From a bacterium (lineage in GTDB: Bacteria > Krumholzibacteriota > Krumholzibacteria > LZORAL124-64-63), in assembly GCA_021767885.1 (NCBI GenBank), contig JAASSM010000115.1, forward strand, positions 1 to 6,533: a stretch of 6,533 bases of DNA, read 5' to 3'. Shown piece by piece: positions 1 through 5,580 of this stretch. Position numbers and translations under genes: made by a program. Numbering within the stretch: position 1 is the stretch's first letter; each line of letters starts with the position of its first letter. The notes under the pieces were generated by a model that ran no database searches, had not been told where the DNA came from, and saw only the letters and a list, made by a program, of their open reading frames with translations.

Positions 1-1070
1 CGCGCCGGGAGGTGCTCGCCGCGCAGAAGCTGCACTACCTGCTGGCCGCTCCGCCGGTGGTGCAGTACCTGGCCGGTGCGCCCACCGTGGGCGTGGCCAA
101 CCTGCAGGTGGACATGGTGATCACGCACCACCCGTATCACGTGCACGAGCTGGCCCACCTGCTGGTCAACTTCTGGCTGGAGACGCCGCCGCTGCATGCC
201 CTGCCCCTGCTGCAGGAGGGGCTGGCGACGCACCTGGGCGGCCGGTGGGCACGCGACCCGCGCGTGCTCGCACGCGTGGGCCGGCAGGCCCTGCGCGACG
301 GGCTGGTGAGCCTGGACAGCCTGCTCACCCGCGAGTCCTTCCGGCGGCGATCGGCCGACCTGACCTACGCGCCGGCGGGGGTGTTCGCGGGCTTCCTGCT
401 GGACACCCACGGCGCCGCGGCCACCCGCGCGGCGTACCTGGCGACCGCCGGCAGCCTGGCCGAGGTGTCCGGCTGGTCGGCCGCCGCGATCCGGGCGCGC
501 CTGGCCGCCGCGCTGGGCACGTCCTGGGAGGACCTGGCCCGCCGCTTCGCCGCGTACCTGGATCCCGCCCACGACCCCGCGGCGGGCATCGCCCCCGTCG
601 CCCCGCCCGTGATCTGGCCCGACCGGCCGAGCCCCTTCTCCGTCCAGCCGCGACGCCTGGCGTCCGCCACCCACGTGGCCGCGACGTTCGGGTCCTCCGG
701 CGGCGACCGGCTGGTGAGCGTGGCCGCGGCCGACGGTCCGGTGGCTGCGGCCATCCTCATCGGCGGCGACGGTGCCACCGGCGGGAACGACGCCGACGGC
801 GGCGGCCCGGCGCCGGCCCTCTTCGCGGAGCACCTGCCGGGACGACCCTACCGCGGCGAGACCCACGCCCTGCTGATCGACCGCCACGAGGCCCGGCTCT
901 ACGACCTGCACACCGAGACCCTGCTCGCCCTGCACAGCGAGGGCTTCTGGCCCACCGCCGGCACCGGCGCACCCTACGCCCACGAGGACGGCGCCCGCGT
1001 GGCCATCCGGCTCGCCGCGCACCTGGATCTGCCCGGCGACGGGTGGGTCCTGGTCGATCTCCCCCGCTGA
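1..1070 (+). CDS. gluzincin-type zinc metallopeptidase-like protein, 5' end outside window
   Basis: The reading frame is open from the left edge (residues R-R-E precede the first GTG at 12), so this is probably the C-terminal part of a longer protein. Counting from the GTG at 12 (352 residues), a zinc-peptidase motif HELAH lies at residues 45-49, followed 20 residues later by LQEGLA with Glu69. This HExxH...E layout is that of gluzincins and closely resembles the peptidase MA-like group (HELxH then EGLA). The motif is preceded by a His-rich stretch (HHPYHVH). Residues 118-134 (YAPAGVFAGFLLDTHG region) and 167-182 (GTSWEDLARRFAAYL) match the helices that follow the active site in that group. 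Residues from about 200 to the end are a separate region I do not recognise; it has a Gly/Asp-rich loop at 251-265. Substrate is unknown. Any signal peptide would lie outside the window. The next gene on the same strand starts 148 bases downstream. Confidence 0.72.
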   Translation, partial: RREVLAAQKLHYLLAAPPVVQYLAGAPTVGVANLQVDMVITHHPYHVHELAHLLVNFWLETPPLHALPLLQEGLATHLGGRWARDPRVLARVGRQALRDGLVSLDSLLTRESFRRRSADLTYAPAGVFAGFLLDTHGAAATRAAYLATAGSLAEVSGWSAAAIRARLAAALGTSWEDLARRFAAYLDPAHDPAAGIAPVAPPVIWPDRPSPFSVQPRRLASATHVAATFGSSGGDRLVSVAAADGPVAAAILIGGDGATGGNDADGGGPAPALFAEHLPGRPYRGETHALLIDRHEARLYDLHTETLLALHSEGFWPTAGTGAPYAHEDGARVAIRLAAHLDLPGDGWVLVDLPR

Positions 1071-1150
1071 CCGGCGCCGTCGTCCCCGCCGGCCCTCGCC
1101 GTGGTCCGGCGGACGGGGCCCCTCGCCCGCCCCTCCGGCACCGGGCACCC

Positions 1151-1179
1151 CTGCGCGTTCCGGCGCCCGCCACTACGCT
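1151..1179 (+). promoter_or_regulatory. weak candidate promoter for the DoxX gene
   Basis: TACGCT at 1174-1179 fits the TAnnnT pattern of a -10 box. It lies 17 bases after CTGCGC at 1151-1156, a poor -35 match (2 of 6). It would give a leader of about 30 bases before the GTG at 1219. This is pattern matching in GC-rich DNA and weak evidence. Confidence 0.2.
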
Positions 1180-1203
1180 GGAGAGAGAGGCGCCGTACCC
1201 TGC

Positions 1204-1210
1204 GAGGAGG
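1204..1210 (+). promoter_or_regulatory. ribosome binding site deciding the DoxX start
   Basis: GAGGAGG lies 8 bases before the GTG at 1219. The longer frame starting at GTG 1210 would have its start codon overlapping this site, so 1219 is preferred. Confidence 0.75.
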
Positions 1211-1218
1211 TGATCGCC

Positions 1219-1767
1219 GTGCCCCGACCGTCCTGGATGACCCGCCTGCCCAGCCGCCTCGAGCCCCTGGATCGCCGCCTGGCCGCCTGGATGGCGCGCC
1301 ACGGCGTGGAGCTCCTGCGGTGGAGCCTGGGCCTGGTGTTCCTGTGGTTCGGCGTGCTGAAGTTCTTCCCCGGCGCCAGCCCGGCCTCGGAGCTGGCCAC
1401 CCGTACCATCGGCTGGCTCACCGGCGGCCTGCTGCCGGCGCGGACGGCGCTGATGCTGCTGGCCGCGCTGGAGACCATCATCGGCCTGGGCCTGCTCCTG
1501 GGACGACACCTGCGCGCGGTCCTCGGCCTGCTGTGGCTGCAGATGGCCGGCGCCCTGCTCCCGCTGGCGATCTTCCCCGGCGACGTCTTCCAGCGGGCGC
1601 CGCTGGTGCCCACCCTGGAGGGCCAGTACATCATCAAGAACCTGGTGGTGATCAGCGCCAGCCTGGTGATCGGCGCCACCGTGCGCGGTGGCGACCTGGC
1701 GCGCGGCGCGCGCGCGGAGCGCCAGCAGGCCGCCGCCGAGCGCCGGCCGCCGGGCCAGCCGCGCTAG
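1219..1767 (+). CDS. DoxX-family inner-membrane protein
   Basis: A 182-residue integral membrane protein. Hydrophobic segments lie at about residues 32-50, 77-95, 99-118 and 138-155, giving the four-helix layout of the DoxX family. The first helix ends in WFGVLKFFPG (43-52), followed by SPAS (54-57). A Glu lies at the start of the second helix (LLAALETIIGLG), and TLEGQYIIKNLV spans 132-143. This set is what I recall as characteristic of the small DoxX-type proteins. The C-terminus is a short basic, Arg/Ala-rich cytoplasmic tail. Biochemical function is not established for most members; links to thiol or redox stress and terminal oxidase subunits are reported for some relatives and cannot be read from this sequence. 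The GTG start at 1219 is chosen because GAGGAGG stands 8 bases upstream; GTG 1210 and ATG 1237 are alternatives. It converges on the repeat-protein gene with 16 bases between stops. Confidence 0.88.
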   Translation: MPRPSWMTRLPSRLEPLDRRLAAWMARHGVELLRWSLGLVFLWFGVLKFFPGASPASELATRTIGWLTGGLLPARTALMLLAALETIIGLGLLLGRHLRAVLGLLWLQMAGALLPLAIFPGDVFQRAPLVPTLEGQYIIKNLVVISASLVIGATVRGGDLARGARAERQQAAAERRPPGQPR

Positions 1768-1787
1768 CATCCGATCGGTCCGGCTAG
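1764..1787. repeat. inverted repeat joining two convergent stop codons
   Basis: CTAGC at 1764-1768 and GCTAG at 1783-1787 are perfect inverted copies that include the TAG stops of both convergent genes; the palindrome CCGATCGG lies between them. The stem is only 5 bp and no T-run follows on either strand, so it is at best a weak bidirectional stop signal. Confidence 0.35.
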
Positions 1788-2173
1788 ACGAGGGCCGATT
1801 CCAGCTCCCGCAGGTAGGCGCGGCGGTGCTTCTGCAGTTCCCGTCTGGTGAGCGCGCCCATGTCGTAGAGGATGGCCGACAGGCCCGGCCGCACCTCGCG
1901 CTGATGGGCCAGCAGCTCCTCGAGCTGTGCCTCCGCGAGATACCCCATGACCACGGCCTGCTCCCCGAACCGGCGGTCGCTGACGGCCTGGGCGGAGAGG
2001 ACGGCGAAGACCTGCTTCATGGTCAGCAGCTGCTGCTCGAGGGCCAGGCGGCCCACCGGCGGCGTGGCCGCCCGCTGCAGATCCAGGGCCTGCAGCGCGG
2101 TCTCCGGCGCGATGATCTCCCGCTGGACCAGGAACTGGGCGAACCCCTCGCTGAATTGCAGATCGTCCAGCAT
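1784..2173 (-). CDS. small protein of four 29-residue GspE/MshE N-terminal-like repeats
   Basis: A 129-residue soluble protein with no signal peptide or membrane segment. It is made almost entirely of four units of about 24 residues, at 10-33, 39-62, 68-91 and 97-120, spaced exactly 29 residues apart. Each reads roughly RxGxxLVxxGxIxxxxLxxALxxQ, and the closing Gln falls at 33, 62 and 91 (Tyr at 120). Unit 3 (R68, G70, V74, G77, L79, L84, L88, Q91) is closest to the motif known from N-terminal domains of type II secretion and type IV pilus ATPases, some of which bind cyclic di-GMP. Units 1, 2 and 4 have lost the Arg or the central Gly. There is no ATPase domain. The start is the ATG at 2173, preceded by GAGGGGAAG; an upstream in-frame ATG at 2215 has no comparable ribosome site. 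It lies 67 bases downstream of the AAA+ ATPase gene and is probably co-transcribed. Likely a binding or adaptor protein; ligand unknown. Confidence 0.75.
   Translation of the reverse strand: MLDDLQFSEGFAQFLVQREIIAPETALQALDLQRAATPPVGRLALEQQLLTMKQVFAVLSAQAVSDRRFGEQAVVMGYLAEAQLEELLAHQREVRPGLSAILYDMGALTRRELQKHRRAYLRELESALV
1814..2146 (-). repeat. four-unit protein-level tandem repeat, 87-base period
   Basis: The units lie at 2075-2146, 1988-2059, 1901-1972 and 1814-1885, each 72 bases with 15-base spacers. The repeat is diverged at the DNA level and visible in the protein through conserved hydrophobic, Gly and terminal Gln positions. Confidence 0.7.
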
Positions 2174-2197
2174 CACGCTTCCCCTCGCCGGGAATGG

Positions 2198-2230
2198 GAC
2201 GCGGCGCGGAGCCACGCCCCACGCCGCGTC
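2198..2230 (-). repeat. intercistronic hairpin between AAA+ and repeat-protein genes
   Basis: GACGCGGCG at 2198-2206 and CGCCGCGTC at 2222-2230 form a perfect 9-bp stem with a 15-base loop. It lies after the AAA+ stop and before the ribosome site of the next gene. No T-run follows on the minus strand, so it does not look like a full terminator. It could modulate read-through, processing or relative expression of the two genes. Confidence 0.5.
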
Positions 2231-2240
2231 GGGTCTGGAA

Positions 2241-3470
2241 TCAGTCCTGGAACACGCCGGTGGCGGCCAGCACGCTGGCGGCCTCCTCCTTGACGCGCTC
2301 CTTCTCCCCGCCGTCGTCCTTGACGCCCAGATCGCCGCCGGCCCACCGGTCCTCGGTGAACGGGCCGAGGGCCTCGAGCTCGTCCCAGTCCGCGCCCCCG
2401 GTCTCCTTCTGGAAGACCAGCTCGTCAGCGGCGAAGTCCACGGTGATCAGGTCGCCCTTGCGGATCTGGTCGGTGCAGATCAGGTGGCTGATGCGGGTCA
2501 CGAGCTGCTTCTCCACCAGCCGCTTCAGCGGCCGCGCACCGTACTGCACGTCGGTGCCCTCCTCCACCAGCCAGGCCTTGGCCTTGGGCGTGACCTCGAG
2601 CAGGAAGGGCTCGGCGCAGCGCAGGCTGCGGTGGTGGATCTGGGTGAGCAGGATGTCCAGGATCTCGTAGAGGTGGGCCTCCTTGAGGGTCTGGAAGGTG
2701 ACGATGTCGTCGAAGCGGTTGAGGAACTCGAAGGGGAAGACCTTCTTGGCCTCGCGCATGGCCGCGGTCTCCACGTCCCGGTCCATGCGGGCGTCGGTCA
2801 CGTCGGTGGCGAAGCCGATGCCGTTCTGCGCGAGGTGCTGGCCCATGGCCTCGCTGCCCACGTTGGTGGTCAGGATGATGATGGACTGGCGGAAGTCCAC
2901 CTCCTCGTTGTTGCCCAGGACGAGCACGCCGTCCTCGAGGATGCCGAGCAGCAGGTTCCAGAGCTTGGGGTGGGCCTTCTCGATCTCGTCGAAGAGGATG
3001 ATCGAGAGGTTGCGCTCGCTCTCGGGCGGGAACAGGCGCGCCAGCTTGCTGTCCGGCTCGGTGATCAGGCCGGTCTGGCTCTCCACCGCCTTGCGATGAT
3101 GGCGGTCGATGTTCTCCTGGGCCAGCAGCGGACGGATCTCGCCGCCCACGTAGCCCGGCGGCGAACCGAGCAGCTTGCTGATGTTGTAGTGCGCGGAGTA
3201 CTCCTGGCAGTTGATGCGCGTGAAGGCGCGGCGGCTGCCGAAGATGGTCTCGGCCAGGGCGCGGATGGTCTCGGTCTTGCCCACCCCGGTGGGCCCCATG
3301 AACATCATGGTCAGCAGGGGGCTCTCCGGATCGTGGATCCCGGCGATCAGCCGGCTGAAGCTGTCGGTGATCTTGTCGATGGCGGCCGGCTGGCCCACCA
3401 CCAGCTTGCGCATGCGCTTGCTGAAGCGCGCCAGCTGCTCGTTCTGCCTGTCCAGTGTGAGGGTCTTCAC
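2241..3470 (-). CDS. single-domain Clp-type AAA+ ATPase (ClpA/ClpB D2-like) with IGF loop
   Basis: A 409-residue cytoplasmic ATPase equivalent to the second AAA+ module of ClpA, ClpB or ClpC, without a Clp N-domain, D1 ring or middle domain. Motifs in order: VVGQ at 24-27, Walker A GPTGVGKT (59-66), pore loop GYVG (106-109), Walker B IILFDE (157-162), sensor-1 TTN (201-203), arginine finger in FLNR (Arg252) and sensor-2 YGARPLKR (310-317, Arg313). All catalytic residues are present, so an active hexameric unfoldase or remodelling ATPase is expected. I218-G219-F220 lies between sensor 1 and the arginine finger, the site of the ClpP-docking loop in ClpA, ClpC and ClpX. About 30 extra residues sit between the pore loop and Walker B compared with ClpB. 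The last 60 or so residues form an acidic, charged tail. The start is GTG 3470, with AGGGAG 8 bases upstream; the frame stays open to 3644, but that extension is Pro/Arg-rich and unlike a Clp protein. It is followed 67 bases later by the repeat-protein gene. Confidence 0.9.
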   Translation of the reverse strand: MKTLTLDRQNEQLARFSKRMRKLVVGQPAAIDKITDSFSRLIAGIHDPESPLLTMMFMGPTGVGKTETIRALAETIFGSRRAFTRINCQEYSAHYNISKLLGSPPGYVGGEIRPLLAQENIDRHHRKAVESQTGLITEPDSKLARLFPPESERNLSIILFDEIEKAHPKLWNLLLGILEDGVLVLGNNEEVDFRQSIIILTTNVGSEAMGQHLAQNGIGFATDVTDARMDRDVETAAMREAKKVFPFEFLNRFDDIVTFQTLKEAHLYEILDILLTQIHHRSLRCAEPFLLEVTPKAKAWLVEEGTDVQYGARPLKRLVEKQLVTRISHLICTDQIRKGDLITVDFAADELVFQKETGGADWDELEALGPFTEDRWAGGDLGVKDDGGEKERVKEEAASVLAATGVFQD

Positions 3471-3667
3471 GTCCGAGACTCCCTGTCCAGCGCCCGCGGC
3501 GACGTCCGTGTGCCGTGTTTGGCTCGTGCCCCGGGGATCGGCCGGCCGGCCAGCGGCTTGAGCGCCGATTCCGGGAAAACGGCGCGGCCAAGTCCATGGT
3601 GAGACGCGGGTTACAAAATTAGCAGACCGATCCGATTTCTTCACGTCTGGGCACTGGAAGTGGCCAG
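3471..3667 (-). other. leader and promoter region of the AAA+ unit
   Basis: This stretch has no supported gene. It holds the AGGGAG ribosome site (3479-3484), a 12-base palindrome of GGCC units at 3540-3551, and the only AT-rich patch nearby (around 3611-3640). Because a terminator for the nucleotidase gene lies just upstream, transcription of the AAA+ gene most likely begins here. Confidence 0.5.
3616..3644 (-). promoter_or_regulatory. candidate promoter for the AAA+/repeat-protein unit
   Basis: On the minus strand, TAATTT (3616-3621) is preceded by TGC, an extended -10 pattern. GTGAAG (3639-3644) stands 17 bases upstream as a partial -35 match. It lies in the AT-rich patch just past the preceding terminator. 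Each hexamer matches only 3 of 6 positions, and it implies a leader of about 140 bases. Confidence 0.3.
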
Positions 3668-3715
3668 AAAACGACCGGGCCCGCGGATCGCGGCGGCGGC
3701 GATCGGCGGGCCCGG
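3668..3715 (-). terminator. rho-independent terminator of the nucleotidase gene
   Basis: Arms at 3675-3691 and 3699-3715 pair over 17 bp with a single mismatch and a 7-base loop. Reading the minus strand, a TTTT run (3668-3671) follows three bases after the stem. It lies about 80 bases past the nucleotidase stop, so it ends the barrel-protein/nucleotidase unit and insulates the AAA+ gene. Confidence 0.78.
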
Positions 3716-3731
3716 GAGGGCGTCGGCGGGG

Positions 3732-3756
3732 TCCGGGCGAGGCCGGCGAGCCCGGA
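3732..3756 (-). repeat. secondary hairpin in the nucleotidase 3' UTR
   Basis: TCCGGGC at 3732-3738 and GCCCGGA at 3750-3756 form a perfect 7-bp stem with an 11-base loop. Two short GC palindromes (3764-3773 and 3776-3787) lie between it and the stop codon. None is followed by a T-run; they may add stability to the message end, or simply reflect GC-rich composition. Confidence 0.35.
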
Positions 3757-3794
3757 ATCCAGCGCGCCGGCGCGGGCCGCCGGCGGCCGGCGGC

Positions 3795-5519
3795 TCAGCG
3801 GGCGGAGACGTCGTCCTCCTGCTGCAGGTACGGCGCCTGGGGCTGGCCCACGTTCTCCACCCAGCGGTCGTCGACGCGCGGACGGACGGGGCTGTTCTGC
3901 TCCAGGTACCACTCCACGGCCTCGGCGGTGCGCACCTGGGTGGGCATCACCGCATCGGGCGGGATGGTGGTCAGGAAGTCCAGGCCGCTGTTGCCCTCGA
4001 GCAGGAAGTTGGTGAACACCGCGGTGTAGGTGCGGTCCGGATCCCAGGGCTCGCCGCCGATGGTCAGCTCCACCACGCGGTCGTAGTCCGGGCGGGTGCT
4101 GTCGTAGGTCATCGCGGCGCCCGAGATCACGATGCCGCTGCTGTTGCCGGCGAGCTTGCGCTCGATCACGCGGCGGATCATCTCGCCCGACATCTCCACC
4201 AGGACCAGCTCGTTGCCGAAGGGCAGGACGCTGAACACGTCGCCGGCGGTGATGGGGCCGGCGGGCAGGTCGGCGCGCAGGCCGCCCAGGTTCTGGAAGG
4301 CGAAGTCCGCGTCGAAGCGGGTGCGCATGGCGTCGGTGACCAGGTTGCCCATGAGGTTGGCGCCCGCCCCGCCCCGGGTCAGCGCCACGGCGGTCTCGCC
4401 CACCACCCGGGCCATCTCGCGCTCGGCCTCCTCCTGGTGGGGCCGGATCACCTCGGCGATCTCCTCGTCGGGCCAGTGCTGGTCCTCGAAGAGGGTGACG
4501 ATGGTGCCGCGGTCGTGGCTGCGCTCCCAGCCCACCACCGCACCCAGCTGCGGATCGATGAGCAGGATGGCGTGGCCGATGCTCGAGCCGTTGCCGAAGG
4601 TCTCGAAGCACATGGTGTGATTCACCGGGTCGATCCAGGGCTCCTGGTAGCCGCGATGGGTGTGGCCACCCACGGCGATGTCGATGCCCGGCACCATGTT
4701 CACCAGCTCCATGAGGTTGGGCACGCCGGAGCCGGAGTAGTTGGCCGCGTGGTAGCCCTGCTCGCCCTGCTCCACCTCGGTGGCGGTGGCGCCGCTGCCG
4801 GCGATGCGCTCCCAGCCCTGCTTGGGATCGTAGGGCAGGCCCTCGTGGATGCCCAGGAGGATGATGTCCGCGCCCTGCTCCCGGAGCTGGTCGCGGTACT
4901 TCGCAATGGTGGGCGCCATGGGTCGGAATTCCAGGCCCGCGATGTTCTCGGGGAAGCTCATCTGGGCGGTGCCGGGGGTGATGATGCCGATGACGCCGAT
5001 CTTGACCCCCGCACGCTCGAGCATGAGCGTCGGCACGCACCAGTCCACCACCTCGCCGTCGGCCTCCTCGATGAGGTTGGCGGCGAGCCAGGGGAACTCC
5101 GAGCGGCGGGCCAGATCCTCGGCCACGTCGCGGCCGAGATCGAAGTCGTGGTTGCCGGGCACGAGGAAGTCGTAGCCGATGGCGTTGAAGTACTCGATCA
5201 CCGCCCGGCCCTCGGTCTTGTTGCCGATGGGCGTGCCCTGGAAGATGTCGCCCACGTCGATGAGCAGGACGTCCTCGCCGGCGGCGGCGGCCTCCTCGCG
5301 GACGCGCTTGATGTAGGCCGCGGCGCTGGGCGCTCCGCCCAGCGGCGGCGGGAACTCGGGGTTCATGAACCGGGCGGGCTCCGGGGCGATGTGCCCGTGG
5401 AGGTCGTTGGTCCAGATCAGGTGCAGGCGGCGGGGCTCGGCGTCCGCGGCGACGGACACGGAGACCAGGACGAGAACGGCCAGCATGCTGAGGCCGATGA
5501 GGTTGCGAAGGGAACGCAC
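3795..5519 (-). CDS. exported bifunctional metallophosphatase/5'-nucleotidase (UshA-like)
   Basis: A 574-residue periplasmic or surface enzyme expected to hydrolyse nucleoside 5'-phosphates (and possibly 2',3'-cyclic nucleotides) to nucleosides and phosphate. Residues 1-27 are a signal peptide: short basic start, hydrophobic core 7-24, likely cleavage after ADA at 25-27. The metallophosphoesterase domain shows TNDLHGH (37-43; Asp39, His41), GD at 90-91, GNHD (122-125), His225 and GGHTH (284-288), a complete two-metal site. The 5'-nucleotidase C-terminal domain begins near 370: LMGNLVTDAMR (389-399), QNLGGLR (409-415), VLPFGNEL (431-438), ISG at 465-467. The usual GGDG-type loop near the C-terminus reads EGNSGLD (508-514). 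The 59 residues between His225 and GGHTH are longer than in UshA as I remember it and contain HEGLPYDPKQGW. Start GTG 5519 is chosen because AGGAGG lies 6 bases upstream and the signal peptide begins there; GTG 5546 would place the ribosome site inside the gene. It follows the barrel gene by 61 bases. Confidence 0.92.
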   Translation of the reverse strand: MRSLRNLIGLSMLAVLVLVSVSVAADAEPRRLHLIWTNDLHGHIAPEPARFMNPEFPPPLGGAPSAAAYIKRVREEAAAAGEDVLLIDVGDIFQGTPIGNKTEGRAVIEYFNAIGYDFLVPGNHDFDLGRDVAEDLARRSEFPWLAANLIEEADGEVVDWCVPTLMLERAGVKIGVIGIITPGTAQMSFPENIAGLEFRPMAPTIAKYRDQLREQGADIILLGIHEGLPYDPKQGWERIAGSGATATEVEQGEQGYHAANYSGSGVPNLMELVNMVPGIDIAVGGHTHRGYQEPWIDPVNHTMCFETFGNGSSIGHAILLIDPQLGAVVGWERSHDRGTIVTLFEDQHWPDEEIAEVIRPHQEEAEREMARVVGETAVALTRGGAGANLMGNLVTDAMRTRFDADFAFQNLGGLRADLPAGPITAGDVFSVLPFGNELVLVEMSGEMIRRVIERKLAGNSSGIVISGAAMTYDSTRPDYDRVVELTIGGEPWDPDRTYTAVFTNFLLEGNSGLDFLTTIPPDAVMPTQVRTAEAVEWYLEQNSPVRPRVDDRWVENVGQPQAPYLQQEDDVSAR

Positions 5520-5525
5520 GGCGTG

Positions 5526-5531
5526 CCTCCT
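5526..5531 (-). promoter_or_regulatory. ribosome binding site deciding the nucleotidase start
   Basis: AGGAGG on the minus strand lies 6 bases before the GTG at 5519 and rules against the longer frame from 5546. Confidence 0.8.
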
Positions 5532-5534
5532 GAC

Positions 5535-5556
5535 CGGGACGACCACGGCCGTCCCG
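5535..5556 (-). repeat. hairpin just upstream of the nucleotidase ribosome site
   Basis: Arms 5535-5543 and 5548-5556 pair over 9 bp (one G-U wobble in the transcript) around a 4-base loop. The hairpin ends three bases before the AGGAGG. With no T-run it is not a terminator; it may separate expression of the two genes or affect ribosome access. Confidence 0.4.
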
Positions 5557-5580
5557 CGGCGGAGCGGAGAGGATCCGCCC

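Larger units (their letters stand above)
1071..1218 (+). other. intergenic spacer upstream of DoxX gene
   Basis: This 148-base GC-rich spacer lies between the metallopeptidase stop and the DoxX start. It ends in a GAGGAGG ribosome site. I see no convincing terminator with a T-run after the metallopeptidase gene, so the two genes may be read together. A weak promoter-like pair is listed separately. Confidence 0.5.

Noticed and set aside
1101..1787. Alternative plus-strand frames across the DoxX gene.
   Set aside because: They read Arg/Pro/Gly-rich sequence out of frame with the four hydrophobic helices and the conserved DoxX motifs.
2174..2215. A 14-residue upstream extension of the repeat protein.
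   Set aside because: The ATG at 2173 has GAGGGGAAG directly upstream, and the extension overlaps the intercistronic hairpin.
3540..3551. A 12-base GGCC palindrome as an operator for the AAA+ unit.
   Set aside because: Simple GGCC reiteration is common by chance at this GC content, and no second copy or spacing supports a regulator site.
1947..3602. A plus-strand open frame of about 550 codons opposite the AAA+ and repeat-protein genes.
   Set aside because: It overlaps two genes supported by motifs and repeats. Its product is biased Leu/Val/Glu/Gly sequence with no recognisable domain.
3471..3644. A 58-residue N-terminal extension of the AAA+ protein.
   Set aside because: No ribosome site at the upstream start; Pro/Arg-rich composition; a good AGGGAG 8 bases before GTG 3470; and the extension would cover the candidate promoter.
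3616..3660. Possible sigma-54 type GG/GC elements around the AT-rich patch.
   Set aside because: No GG-N10-GC pair with the expected flanking bases and orientation toward a gene.
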